From JAFAHS01 sp046728175 (GTDB lineage Bacteria; Desulfobacterota; Binatia; Binatales; Binataceae), in contig JBKPEA010000105.1 of the NCBI GenBank assembly GCA_046728175.1, positions 1-26,367 on the forward strand: a DNA stretch of 26,367 bases, in the 5' to 3' direction. The position numbers were made by a program, and so were the translations under genes. Positions 1 through 6,826 of this stretch are shown here, piece by piece; the first letter of the stretch is position 1; each line of letters opens with the position of its first letter. The notes under the pieces were generated by a model. It had not been told where the DNA came from and did no database searches. It worked only from the letters and a program-made list of their open reading frames with translations.

Positions 1-85
1 GGTCGCGCTGCTCGCCAAGGCTGGGCGTCGGCACGCGCGCTCGCTGCAGCACCGCCCCAGCCTGCTGCGTTCCTTCATCCGACAC
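1..85 (-). CDS. Possible 5' end of a CDS running off the window edge
   Basis: On the minus strand a GTG at 85-83 opens a frame that stays free of stops to the window edge. The peptide begins V-S-D-E-G-T-Q-Q-A-G and covers 28 codons. An in-frame TAG lies shortly upstream, so the gene cannot start much further out. The purine run just before the GTG is very close to it, so the ribosome site is weak. No family can be recognised from 28 residues. This may be chance. Confidence 0.2.
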   Translation of the reverse strand, partial: MSDEGTQQAGAVLQRARVPTPSLGEQRD

Positions 86-1235
86 AGTCCTCTTGCTTTG
101 CGCCTATGCTAGGACTTTACTTATGCAGGTATCAATAGCTGTGCGCTAAGCGCATATCGCGCTCACATTTCTGCCAACACTCCACCGCAGATAGGACCAC
201 TGCATTTGGTTCTCTTACTATTTGAACGAAGGCAGCGTCCGGAAAGAGCCGACACAAGGTCGGGACGCGAAAAACGACTTGAGCAGCAGCCGTTGGCCTT
301 TAGCGCTATAAGTTATCCCTTTTAGGAAACTAACTAAGATATCTTCCCAAAATTTCTGATCCGACTCCGAATACACTCGAGGATCGCTCAGCGAAGCGAT
401 ACGGGCTAGAGCCGATAGGAAGACGATGCTTTCGTATGGCGAAGTAGCTCCCCGGCAAAGAGGGCGAACTCCTCTTGCTGCGGCGATGCGCTAGAAACCG
501 GCCGGTCTCCCGCAGGACGAACGATCGGGGCACTTCGATGAACCATGCCGTCCGTAGTCGTCGGACTCAGCCCGAAGCGCCGCCATTAGCATCCGCTGCG
601 CTCCCTCACGCGCGATCTCGTCCAGCAACCCGCGTTCCTCGCCCGCTTCCCCGGCATCCTGCTTCTCAGCTTTCAACATCGGTGGCGTCTCCTTCCACCC
701 GGCTCCAACCGGGCGGTGCGTGTGCTTACGCGGAAGGGTACGCCGCCTTTTTCATGTCGTCATCCAATCCACAACTTTCAGCAATAGCTCCAGTTCAGAT
801 TGCTGCGCGTCGGAAGCACGTTGTAGGCGGGCTGAATTTCGCTCTCTTCGGCGACCCGCCCGAAGTCCAACTTCTGAGATACCTTTTGGCGATCTCTAGG
901 GCGCGACCCGGTAAGCTGGGGTTCTTTTTCAGATGGAGCGGGTTGGAAACCATTGGATGACGGCCTTTCGTGATCCAAGAGCGTCAATAGAGACCGTGCA
1001 ATGGCTAATTTTTTGAATCCGAGCGAGCAGCCCATATTTTCTCCAGTGCTTCTGGCCCAGAAGCATCAAGATGCGCCGGTGGAGGGCGCAGGGCGGACGG
1101 CGCAATACCGCCCGCCCGCTATCGCCGCGCGGCGGGGGGTCTCGGGGAAGAACGCCCGCAATGCAGCTCTAGCATTACTGATCCTCAGGCTGCGCCAGCT
1201 ATAAGGCAAGTGGCGACCGATTTTCAGGATCTCGC
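86..1235. other. Gene-poor, degraded stretch
   Basis: No convincing intact gene lies here apart from the transposase remnant listed separately. The first 470 bases are more AT-rich than the rest of the window. A minus-strand frame without stops runs from about 477 down to a TAG at 218-220, but it has no ATG, no ribosome site and no recognisable motif. Short frames on the plus strand (475-960, 1001-1204) have Arg/Ser/Pro-rich shadow composition. I see no tRNA, no repeat array and no clear terminator. Confidence 0.5.
491..679 (-). pseudogene. Truncated IS256-family-like transposase (N-terminal remnant)
   Basis: The 62-residue frame starts at ATG 679. A strong AAGGAG ribosome site lies about 9 nt upstream, which argues that this was once a real gene start. 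Residues about 18-42 contain L-L-D-E-I-A-R-E-G-A-Q-R-M-L and A-A-L-R-A-E, which resemble the N-terminal segment of IS256/mutator-type transposases (typically about 400 residues). After residue 42 the resemblance stops and the frame ends in unrelated Cys/Ser/Arg-rich sequence. The DDE catalytic region is absent, so it would be inactive. I did not find terminal inverted repeats. The family call rests on about 25 residues and is moderate. Confidence 0.45.
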
Positions 1236-1619
1236 TTAGTCTGAGAGACGGGCTTGAAGCTGACTTAGCAACGTTTTTAGCTCATCAAGAGCGATTCCCG
1301 AACCCTTCGCGATGTGGGCGTCAAACCCAGCATTTTTGGTTCGCTCACGGTCTTGGGGACGAGACCAAGCGGTGTATGCGAACAGGTATGGCCGAGGGCT
1401 CACCTGAGACAGGACATGTCCCACGTCGAGACCGTCCACGCGGGGCAGATGCAAGTCAAGGATGACCGCATCGTAACTGCCGTTCACGGCCAGATTCAGA
1501 CCCTGTTGGCCGTCGGCCGCAGTGTCGACGCTGTAGCCCCAATATTCCAGCAGTAGCTTGAATGATTCTCTGCTGTTGTCGTGGTCCTCGACCAGCAAAA
1601 CCCGTAACGCCCGCGCCAT
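1236..1619 (-). CDS. Stand-alone response-regulator receiver domain protein
   Basis: This 127-residue protein is a single CheY-like receiver domain with no output domain. The acidic pair E11-D12, phospho-acceptor D55 in I-L-D-L-H-L-P, switch residue T83 and invariant K105 are all present, so phosphotransfer is likely intact. It ends about 15 residues after the last helix, as expected for an orphan receiver. The flanking zinc-ribbon gene lies about 255 nt upstream on the same strand, and no histidine kinase is adjacent. The partner is unknown: single-domain receivers serve in phosphorelays, in chemotaxis, or as the detached receiver of a hybrid kinase. The ATG at 1619 is the natural start because it precedes the first beta strand by only four residues. 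Confidence 0.88.
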   Translation of the reverse strand: MARALRVLLVEDHDNSRESFKLLLEYWGYSVDTAADGQQGLNLAVNGSYDAVILDLHLPRVDGLDVGHVLSQVSPRPYLFAYTAWSRPQDRERTKNAGFDAHIAKGSGIALDELKTLLSQLQARLSD

Positions 1620-1874
1620 TCGCGTTTATGGTCTTTTTTTTAGCCTCTTTCAATAAGCGCGGTGCCCGTCTCATGGCCCCGCGAACGCTTTTTCTAGCGC
1701 CGCACTCGCCCGAGCGGATGCATCAGCCGGAACGGGGCGCGCCATCGCCCTGAGAGAGTGGCCGCGCAACTGGGGCTTAGCTCCCGTGATCGAGGAATCC
1801 TGGAAGTTGGCGTCGCTGCACCAAACGTCGCTCGTGACCTGGGTGATTGCGAACCCGCTACGAGAGTCACGGCC
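1620..1874. other. Intergenic region without recognisable genes
   Basis: Between the receiver gene and the zinc-ribbon gene (both minus strand) there is a T-rich run at about 1632-1640, which reads as A-rich leader just upstream of the receiver start on the minus strand. Overlapping frames here (1562-1753, 1694-2017) look like shadows of the flanking genes. I see no terminator hairpin with a T tract. Confidence 0.35.
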
Positions 1875-2399
1875 TTAGCCGCCGGAAGGTACGGCGACAT
1901 CCAGTCTTTTGCGGATGTCTGCAAGGACCGCCTGGTCGATCCATGCGCCGTGCCCGTTAGGACACGCCATCCCTGCAAGTCCGGCCGCGCCTGCGGACAT
2001 AGCGGCCTTGGCGGCAAGCCTCAGTCCACAGTCGGGACAATCTATCTCCGCCGGATGTTTGTGGCGGAGCTCTCTGACTGCCGTGGCGAGCTCTTCGAAG
2101 ACTTTCTCACCCAGGGATCCGTGGTGAATCGCCGCCGCATTTTTCAGGCGCAAAGTAAGTTGATTGAGCGTCTCGCGGTCGGCCCACGCGCCGTGATGGT
2201 CGGGGCAAGCCATTCCGCCAAGTCCGATCGCGACTCGGGCGTCCAGATTCTTGCCGCATTGCGGACAATGGATTGCCTTGGCGTATTTGCGCCGCAGCCT
2301 TTCCAGGATTTCTTCGTCGTGCTGACGCGCCCACTGGTTCTCACGACCCATTCCAACGTCGTGGATCTTGTTACCTAGACGGTCCTTCTCGTCGGCCAT
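1875..2399 (-). CDS. Tandem zinc-ribbon (zf-TFIIB-like) protein
   Basis: From ATG 2399 the gene encodes 174 residues; a GGGGAA-type ribosome site lies just upstream, whereas longer frames reach back into the divergent dsbA-like gene. Two repeats of the same module are visible. In the first, C45-P-Q-C48 is followed by C65-P-D-H-H-G-A-W. In the second, C121-P-D-C124 is followed by C146-P-N-G-H150-G-A-W. Each resembles the zf-TFIIB-type ribbon (C-P-x-C ... C-P-x-C-G-G-x-W), but the fourth ligand is probably histidine instead of cysteine. A charged helical linker (about 75-118) separates them. No enzymatic motif is present. Function is unknown; a metal-binding structural or nucleic-acid-contacting role is possible. 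It is divergent from the secreted thioredoxin-fold gene at 2581. Confidence 0.72.
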   Translation of the reverse strand: MADEKDRLGNKIHDVGMGRENQWARQHDEEILERLRRKYAKAIHCPQCGKNLDARVAIGLGGMACPDHHGAWADRETLNQLTLRLKNAAAIHHGSLGEKVFEELATAVRELRHKHPAEIDCPDCGLRLAAKAAMSAGAAGLAGMACPNGHGAWIDQAVLADIRKRLDVAVPSGG

Positions 2400-2580
2400 A
2401 TTTCCCCAGCTGTTCGCTTCTTCGCTCTTAACAATTCGGACTGCAAGCCTCAAGTGCCGCATGGCACCTGTGCCAGTATATTCCGGCCAACCATCACTCT
2501 TAATGAACTCAGGCGTCTCTGTTTCGGGTCTCAAAAAGGAGCATTGCGACAGCATGGAATGCTTGTGGTACTGTGGACGG

Positions 2581-3639
2581 ATGCAAATTTTCTGCATCTT
2601 TCGACCATCGCAGTACGCGTGGGCCGTGATCGTTGCCGTGTCGCTCTTCATGTTTTCACCGGCGTCGGCAGGCGGCGGGGAGTCGACCGTGGTCGCGACC
2701 GTGGGGAGCCACAAAATCACCGAGGCCGAGCTGGATGCCAAGGTCAAGCCAGAGATGGCAGCGCTAGAAAGCAAAATTTACGACTTGAAGCACCAGGCGT
2801 TGGAATCGATGGCAGATGAATACCTGCTCGAGCAGGCGGCCAAGAAGGACAAGTTGACGGTTCCCGAATATTTGAAGAAGGAAATCGGAGACAAAGCCCC
2901 CCAGGTAAGCGAAGCGGATGCGCGCAAATACTACGATAAGCGAAAAGGGCCCGGAACGCCCCCGTTCGATCAGATCAAAACCCGGCTTATCGCAGCGTTG
3001 CAAAACCAGAGCGATCAAGAGCAGCGGGAAAGAGTTCTCGTCGCGCTGCGCAAGGAGACGCCGACCAAGATTTTGATCACGGCGCCGCGGGTTGAAGTCG
3101 CGAGCGCCGGTCATCCTTCGTTGGGCTCGGCCGATGCGCCGATAACCATCGTCGAGTTCTCGGACTTTCAATGTCCATTTTGCAAACGGGTAGAGCCCGC
3201 GCTCAAGGAAATTCGCGAGAAGTACGGCAACAAGGTGCGGCTCGTATACATGGACTTTCCTTTGCCTATGCACAATCATGCCCTGGACGCGGCCAAGGCG
3301 GGCCGCTGCGCCGCGGAGCAGGGAAAGTTCTGGCCGTACCATGACGCGATGTTCGCTGACCAGTCCCGCGAGTCACCTGCGGACCTCAAGGCGACAGCGA
3401 AGAACCTCGGACTGGACACGGCAAAGTTTGACACCTGCTTCGACCAGGCCAAGTACGAAGCGGGTGTGCGCGCCGACATGGAGCAGGGCAAGCAACTTGG
3501 TATCGACGGCACGCCGGCATTCTTCATCAACGGGCGGATGTTGGTCGGCGCGCAGCCGGCAGAGAACTTCAACCAGATGATCGACGAAGAGCTGAGTTCC
3601 AAGGATGGCGGCAAGACCAAGCAAGCGAAGGCGGATTGA
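2581..3639 (+). CDS. Secreted DsbA-family thiol oxidoreductase with SurA-N-like N-terminal domain
   Basis: The 352-residue product starts at ATG 2581 (an in-frame ATG at 2554 is the alternative) and begins with a signal peptide: a hydrophobic core at about 14-26 and A-S-A at 28-30 as likely cleavage site. Residues about 35-165 form a charged helical region beginning V-A-T-V-G-S-H-K-I-T-E-A-E-L, the pattern of SurA/PpiC N-terminal chaperone domains. Residues about 170-340 are a DsbA/Thioredoxin_4 domain with the redox motif C198-P-F-C201 after F-S-D-F-Q and the cis-proline T311-P312. Two more cysteines (C243, C286) lie in the helical insert. It probably acts in the periplasm as a thiol oxidase or isomerase that holds unfolded clients. 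The C-terminal Lys-rich tail is probably disordered. The fold assignment is strong; whether it oxidises or isomerises is not readable. Confidence 0.88.
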   Translation: MQIFCIFRPSQYAWAVIVAVSLFMFSPASAGGGESTVVATVGSHKITEAELDAKVKPEMAALESKIYDLKHQALESMADEYLLEQAAKKDKLTVPEYLKKEIGDKAPQVSEADARKYYDKRKGPGTPPFDQIKTRLIAALQNQSDQEQRERVLVALRKETPTKILITAPRVEVASAGHPSLGSADAPITIVEFSDFQCPFCKRVEPALKEIREKYGNKVRLVYMDFPLPMHNHALDAAKAGRCAAEQGKFWPYHDAMFADQSRESPADLKATAKNLGLDTAKFDTCFDQAKYEAGVRADMEQGKQLGIDGTPAFFINGRMLVGAQPAENFNQMIDEELSSKDGGKTKQAKAD

Positions 3640-3728
3640 CGCCATACGGTTATCTTCCAAACAGTCGATAAGCTTGCGTGCCACTGTATTTGGCCTTAAC
3701 CTCCAACCCCAGGCAGGAGAACTTCGGA

Positions 3729-4169
3729 ATGGCAGTCAGCTTTCCCTCGACGGAATATTTCAAGGCGCTTAAGGAAAAAATGGCGGCGGACCAGGAGAGA
3801 TTTCGCCGCCTCGGCTTTATCGACACCACTTTCGGCGTACGGGTCGGACACAACGGCAAGGTGCGCAACTTCGTCCTGGAGTTCGAGGTCTTTGAGCTGA
3901 GGGAGGTGCGTGAAGTCGAGGCGATCGATCCCAAGAAAGTTGATTTCACAATCGAGGGCGACGCCGGAGTGTGGCGGGAGATGATCGAAAATATCCTTCG
4001 CAACGGCGAGGCCGACACCTCCCATGACATCAACACGCTCGCGCATTTTGGCGAACGACTTAAGGTCGTCTACGACGACCCCGACGGACACGACAAGCTT
4101 TACCGTTTCATGGAATCGATTCAGAGGTTCTTCGACCTGTCGAGCAAGGTTGAGGTGCGATTCAACTAA
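3729..4169 (+). CDS. SCP2-like sterol-carrier fold protein, first gene of the diiron operon
   Basis: ATG 3729 sits 9 nt after AGGAG; a longer in-frame start at 3678 lacks this and adds an unlikely tail. The 146-residue product opens F-P-S-T-E-Y-F-K-A-L, resembling SCP2-family starts. It continues with a beta-rich section (about 33-75), the V-D-F-T-I-E-G-D segment at 71-78, then V-W-R-E-M-I at 81-86 and a C-terminal helical part (about 95-137). This order matches SCP2 domains, which form a hydrophobic tunnel for lipids or fatty-acyl chains. It has no signal peptide and should be cytosolic. It stops 28 nt before the diiron gene, so the two are probably co-transcribed. A role as carrier or presenter of a hydrophobic substrate for the downstream proteins is inference from context. 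The family call is by pattern and fairly confident. Confidence 0.65.
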   Translation: MAVSFPSTEYFKALKEKMAADQERFRRLGFIDTTFGVRVGHNGKVRNFVLEFEVFELREVREVEAIDPKKVDFTIEGDAGVWREMIENILRNGEADTSHDINTLAHFGERLKVVYDDPDGHDKLYRFMESIQRFFDLSSKVEVRFN

Positions 4170-4197
4170 GGGCTCAGGGCGCGGAGGCGCTGCTACG

Positions 4198-5343
4198 ATG
4201 GCATACCTGGCGACGCGTAACTTTCTTGAGGACAAGGACTTCGTCGACAAGTGGCTGTACACGATGCGGACCGGAGAGTTGGACCTTTCGTGGATGAATG
4301 CCAACACCGAAAAAGTCAAACCGCACGAGGCGAATCCACGGCGCGGGTTGACCTATCGCGATCTGGATATCGGCAGCTACGGATTTACCGACGTGCCGGA
4401 GAAGGTGCGGACGAATCGTTCGTACGCGCCGCGCGGCGCGGAGATAACCGAGGGCCTTCCCGACGCACAGCCGTGGGTATCGCGCAAGAGTGAGGTCTGG
4501 GCATTCAACACCGAAAGCTACTACGAAGAAGCCGTGACCCGGCAATGGAATGTCACCACCGACATTCCCTGGGAGCGTCTGGAGGGTGTCGAGTTGCCGG
4601 AGACGACCGGCAAAGCGTTGTCGCAGCTCATGACCTTCCTCACCGAAGTGGAAATGATCGCGACCGACACCCCGGCGATGTGGCTGCCGCGCCTCAATCC
4701 CGACTTTGTCGAAGTGAAGGCGTTCATTGCATCGCAAGCGATGGACGAGGCGCGCCATACGGAAGCGTTTCGCAAGCGCGCGTTGACGACGGGATGGGGG
4801 CTGATGAAGGCCAGCCCGATGAATGAGATGGCGCTGAAGCACCTGCGCGACGCGGACTCATTCAGCGAAATGTCGGTTGCTCTACACCTGGTGGCGGAAG
4901 GCAACGTACTCACCCTATTTCGCTTCAGCGAATTTCTGTCGCCGACCGACGTCGACAAGCGAATCTTTCGGCTGGTGATGCAGGACGAGGCGCGCCACGT
5001 GGGCTACGGAATGCAGCACTTCAAATATGTGCTCGAGAACTTCCCGGAGAAGCGCGACGTGGTGCATGCGCACCTCGATGAAGCCGAGAACATCTCGTTT
5101 GCGGGTGCCGCCGCGACCGAATTGACCGAGTCGTTCATCATTCTCGCCGGCGGAGGACTCAAGCGGGAAAACATCGAGGAAGGGATCAAGGTGACGACGC
5201 GGTTCAATCTCAAGCAGATGGAAGAGCATTTCGAGCGCCTGGAGAAGTGCGGAATGCCGGAGCGCAAAGACCGCTCCAAGCTTTACCAGATGTTCGAGAC
5301 GGGCAAGGCCGCCGCGGAAGCGGCCGGAATCAGGCTCAGCTAG
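4198..5343 (+). CDS. Ferritin-like diiron carboxylate protein, putative catalytic (alpha) subunit
   Basis: The start at ATG 4198 is preceded by GGAGG about 10 nt upstream and gives 381 residues. The fold is a four-helix bundle of the ferritin/ribonucleotide-reductase superfamily with a complete carboxylate-bridged diiron ligand set: E150 or E152 on the first metal helix, E184 and H187 (D-E-A-R-H), E234 on the third helix, and E264 and H267 (a second D-E-A-R-H). Such centres activate O2 for hydroxylation, N-oxygenation, desaturation or epoxidation. A conserved N-terminal block at about 28-70 (S-W-M then R-R-G-L-T-Y-x-D-L-D-I-G) is shared with the next gene. I could not match it to BoxB, PaaA, AurF or soluble methane monooxygenase, which it resembles only in the metal motifs. 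No transmembrane segment is seen. Substrate unknown. The next gene starts 8 nt after its stop. Confidence 0.78.
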   Translation: MAYLATRNFLEDKDFVDKWLYTMRTGELDLSWMNANTEKVKPHEANPRRGLTYRDLDIGSYGFTDVPEKVRTNRSYAPRGAEITEGLPDAQPWVSRKSEVWAFNTESYYEEAVTRQWNVTTDIPWERLEGVELPETTGKALSQLMTFLTEVEMIATDTPAMWLPRLNPDFVEVKAFIASQAMDEARHTEAFRKRALTTGWGLMKASPMNEMALKHLRDADSFSEMSVALHLVAEGNVLTLFRFSEFLSPTDVDKRIFRLVMQDEARHVGYGMQHFKYVLENFPEKRDVVHAHLDEAENISFAGAAATELTESFIILAGGGLKRENIEEGIKVTTRFNLKQMEEHFERLEKCGMPERKDRSKLYQMFETGKAAAEAAGIRLS

Positions 5344-5351
5344 GACCCGTC

Positions 5352-6470
5352 GTGGCATTTTACGCGGACAAAGACTACACGCAGGACGAAGCCAGCCTCG
5401 AGGCGGCCAACCAAGTGATGCAAGGCAACCTGAGCCTGCACTGGTACGACGCCAAAACCGAAAAGATCAAGGGCAAGCCGGCCGACCTGCGGCGCGGACT
5501 CACCTACCAGGATCTCGACATCGGCGAGTACGGCTATTCGCGCATCCCGGAGCACGTGCGCAACAGCCAGTCGATGGTCGCCCGCGGCAGCGAAAAATGG
5601 GGCAAGCTGCCCGACATGGGTTACGTCGTCAATCGGAAATCGGACGTCTGGTCCGATAACGTCACCGACCTGTACGAAGAGGACAAGGCGCGGCGCTGGA
5701 CTCCCGCGGTGGACGTCCCCTGGGGTCAGCTCGACGCACATCCTCTGGCGGGGGAACTCGAAGCCGCCTGCGCGCAGCTCCACACCTTCTTGCAGGAGTG
5801 TGCGCTTATCTCGCTCGATTTTTCTGCGCGGTGGGTGCCGCTCATAAACCAGGACTTCATTGAGCAAAAGAGCTGGATGTGTGCGCAGATGCTCGTGTGG
5901 GCGCGGCTCAACGAGGCCTTCCGCAAGCGCGCACTGTATGGCGGAGCGGGTTTGAAGCGGGCCAGCGCGAGCGCGGAGCAGGGCCTCAAGGAATGGCTGT
6001 TTGCGGAAACATTTCCGCAGGGTTCGGTCGCGATCAACTTGTCGCTCGGCGGCTTTCTTCTCGCGCTGTGCCGCCAGGTGGCGGCGTTTGCGCCGAGCAA
6101 GGTCGACCGTGTGCTGATGGGTTACGCGATACAGGACACCGCACGGCAGACCGCATATGGCCTCGGACAATTGCGATACTTTCTCAAGCATCGCCTCGAT
6201 GACCTCTCCGCGATGCACGAATACGTGGACGAGACCGAGCACGTCATGCTCGGGTTGATTGGGAGCGCGGAATTGCTCGAACCGCTGATCATCATCGCGG
6301 GCGGTGGCCTCGAGAAGGAACAAGTGAAGAGGGGCCGCATCGCGACCTCGAAATTCATTCGGCTGGTAACCTACGAATATTTCGAACGTCTGGACGCAGC
6401 GGGACTCGAAGGCAGATCAAAGCGCAGTCGCATTCCCTCGGTCATCAGTCGCATCGATGTGGCCGCGTGA
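5352..6470 (+). CDS. Degenerate paralogue of the diiron protein, putative non-catalytic (beta) subunit
   Basis: The start is GTG 5352: AGGA formed around the upstream TAG lies 6 nt before it, and the protein then aligns from end to end with the 4198 gene product (372 against 381 residues). The shared N-terminal block, the E-A-F-R-K-R-A-L helix and the I-I-A-G-G-G-L segment near the C terminus are all conserved. The iron site is not. E184 and H187 become W183 and L186, E234 becomes G233, and E264 and H267 become T263 and Q266; only E149 (aligned with E150) remains. The length is full and the frame is clean, so this is not a decayed gene. It most likely forms a structural or regulatory heteromer with its neighbour, as the iron-free beta subunits of bacterial multicomponent monooxygenases do. 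That partnership is inference. Confidence 0.78.
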   Translation: MAFYADKDYTQDEASLEAANQVMQGNLSLHWYDAKTEKIKGKPADLRRGLTYQDLDIGEYGYSRIPEHVRNSQSMVARGSEKWGKLPDMGYVVNRKSDVWSDNVTDLYEEDKARRWTPAVDVPWGQLDAHPLAGELEAACAQLHTFLQECALISLDFSARWVPLINQDFIEQKSWMCAQMLVWARLNEAFRKRALYGGAGLKRASASAEQGLKEWLFAETFPQGSVAINLSLGGFLLALCRQVAAFAPSKVDRVLMGYAIQDTARQTAYGLGQLRYFLKHRLDDLSAMHEYVDETEHVMLGLIGSAELLEPLIIIAGGGLEKEQVKRGRIATSKFIRLVTYEYFERLDAAGLEGRSKRSRIPSVISRIDVAA

Positions 6471-6826
6471 CGGCAGTCAATCGCGCGGATGACCATCTAG
6501 CTTCTTACGCCGGCTTCGGAAGTACCGGCGCCGCTTAGCGGTGGCAGCCTAGCTTGCCTCCTCGAGCCGAGACGCGCCAGCGCGTCTGGCCAGAATGCGT
6601 CGATCACGAAAGATCCTTCTCGTTCTCGACGTGAATTGCCCGCCCCCCGCAGGTGGCGGCATTGTGCAACCGAATCCGACGCTGATGGAGTTGATCCGTG
6701 GGCGCACATCCGTCGCGCCCTTCCTCAGCGCGATGTTCCGCACGCCCTGGTCTTTTTCTGGGCGAGGAGCGGAGTCGAATCAGCCGGCTTATTTTCTCGT
6801 TTCCTTGCGCCCGGTATGCTTGGCGC
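6471..6826. other. Intergenic region with a GC-rich inverted repeat
   Basis: No gene is supported here; frames such as 6595-6834 and 6549-6743 have shadow composition and no ribosome site. An inverted repeat with 8-base arms (AGACGCGC / GCGCGTCT, centre CA) spans 6570-6587, about 100 nt after the diiron operon. No T tract follows it, so it could be a processed 3' end or a non-classical terminator. The promoter of the ABC exporter should lie in the last 150 bases, but I cannot place it with confidence. Confidence 0.4.

Noticed and set aside
218..477. Minus-strand stop-free frame of about 86 codons in the AT-richer segment
   Set aside because: It has no start codon with a ribosome site and no family pattern; probably chance or a decayed remnant.
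475..960. Plus-strand frame of 161 codons
   Set aside because: Arg/Ser/Pro-rich composition, no ribosome site, no recognisable domain, and it lies antisense to the transposase remnant.
1001..1204. Small plus-strand frame with GC-rich repeats
   Set aside because: No coding signature and no ribosome site.
2400..2774. N-terminal extension of the zinc-ribbon gene across the divergent dsbA-like gene
   Set aside because: It is antisense to a confident signal-peptide gene, and ATG 2399 has its own ribosome site.
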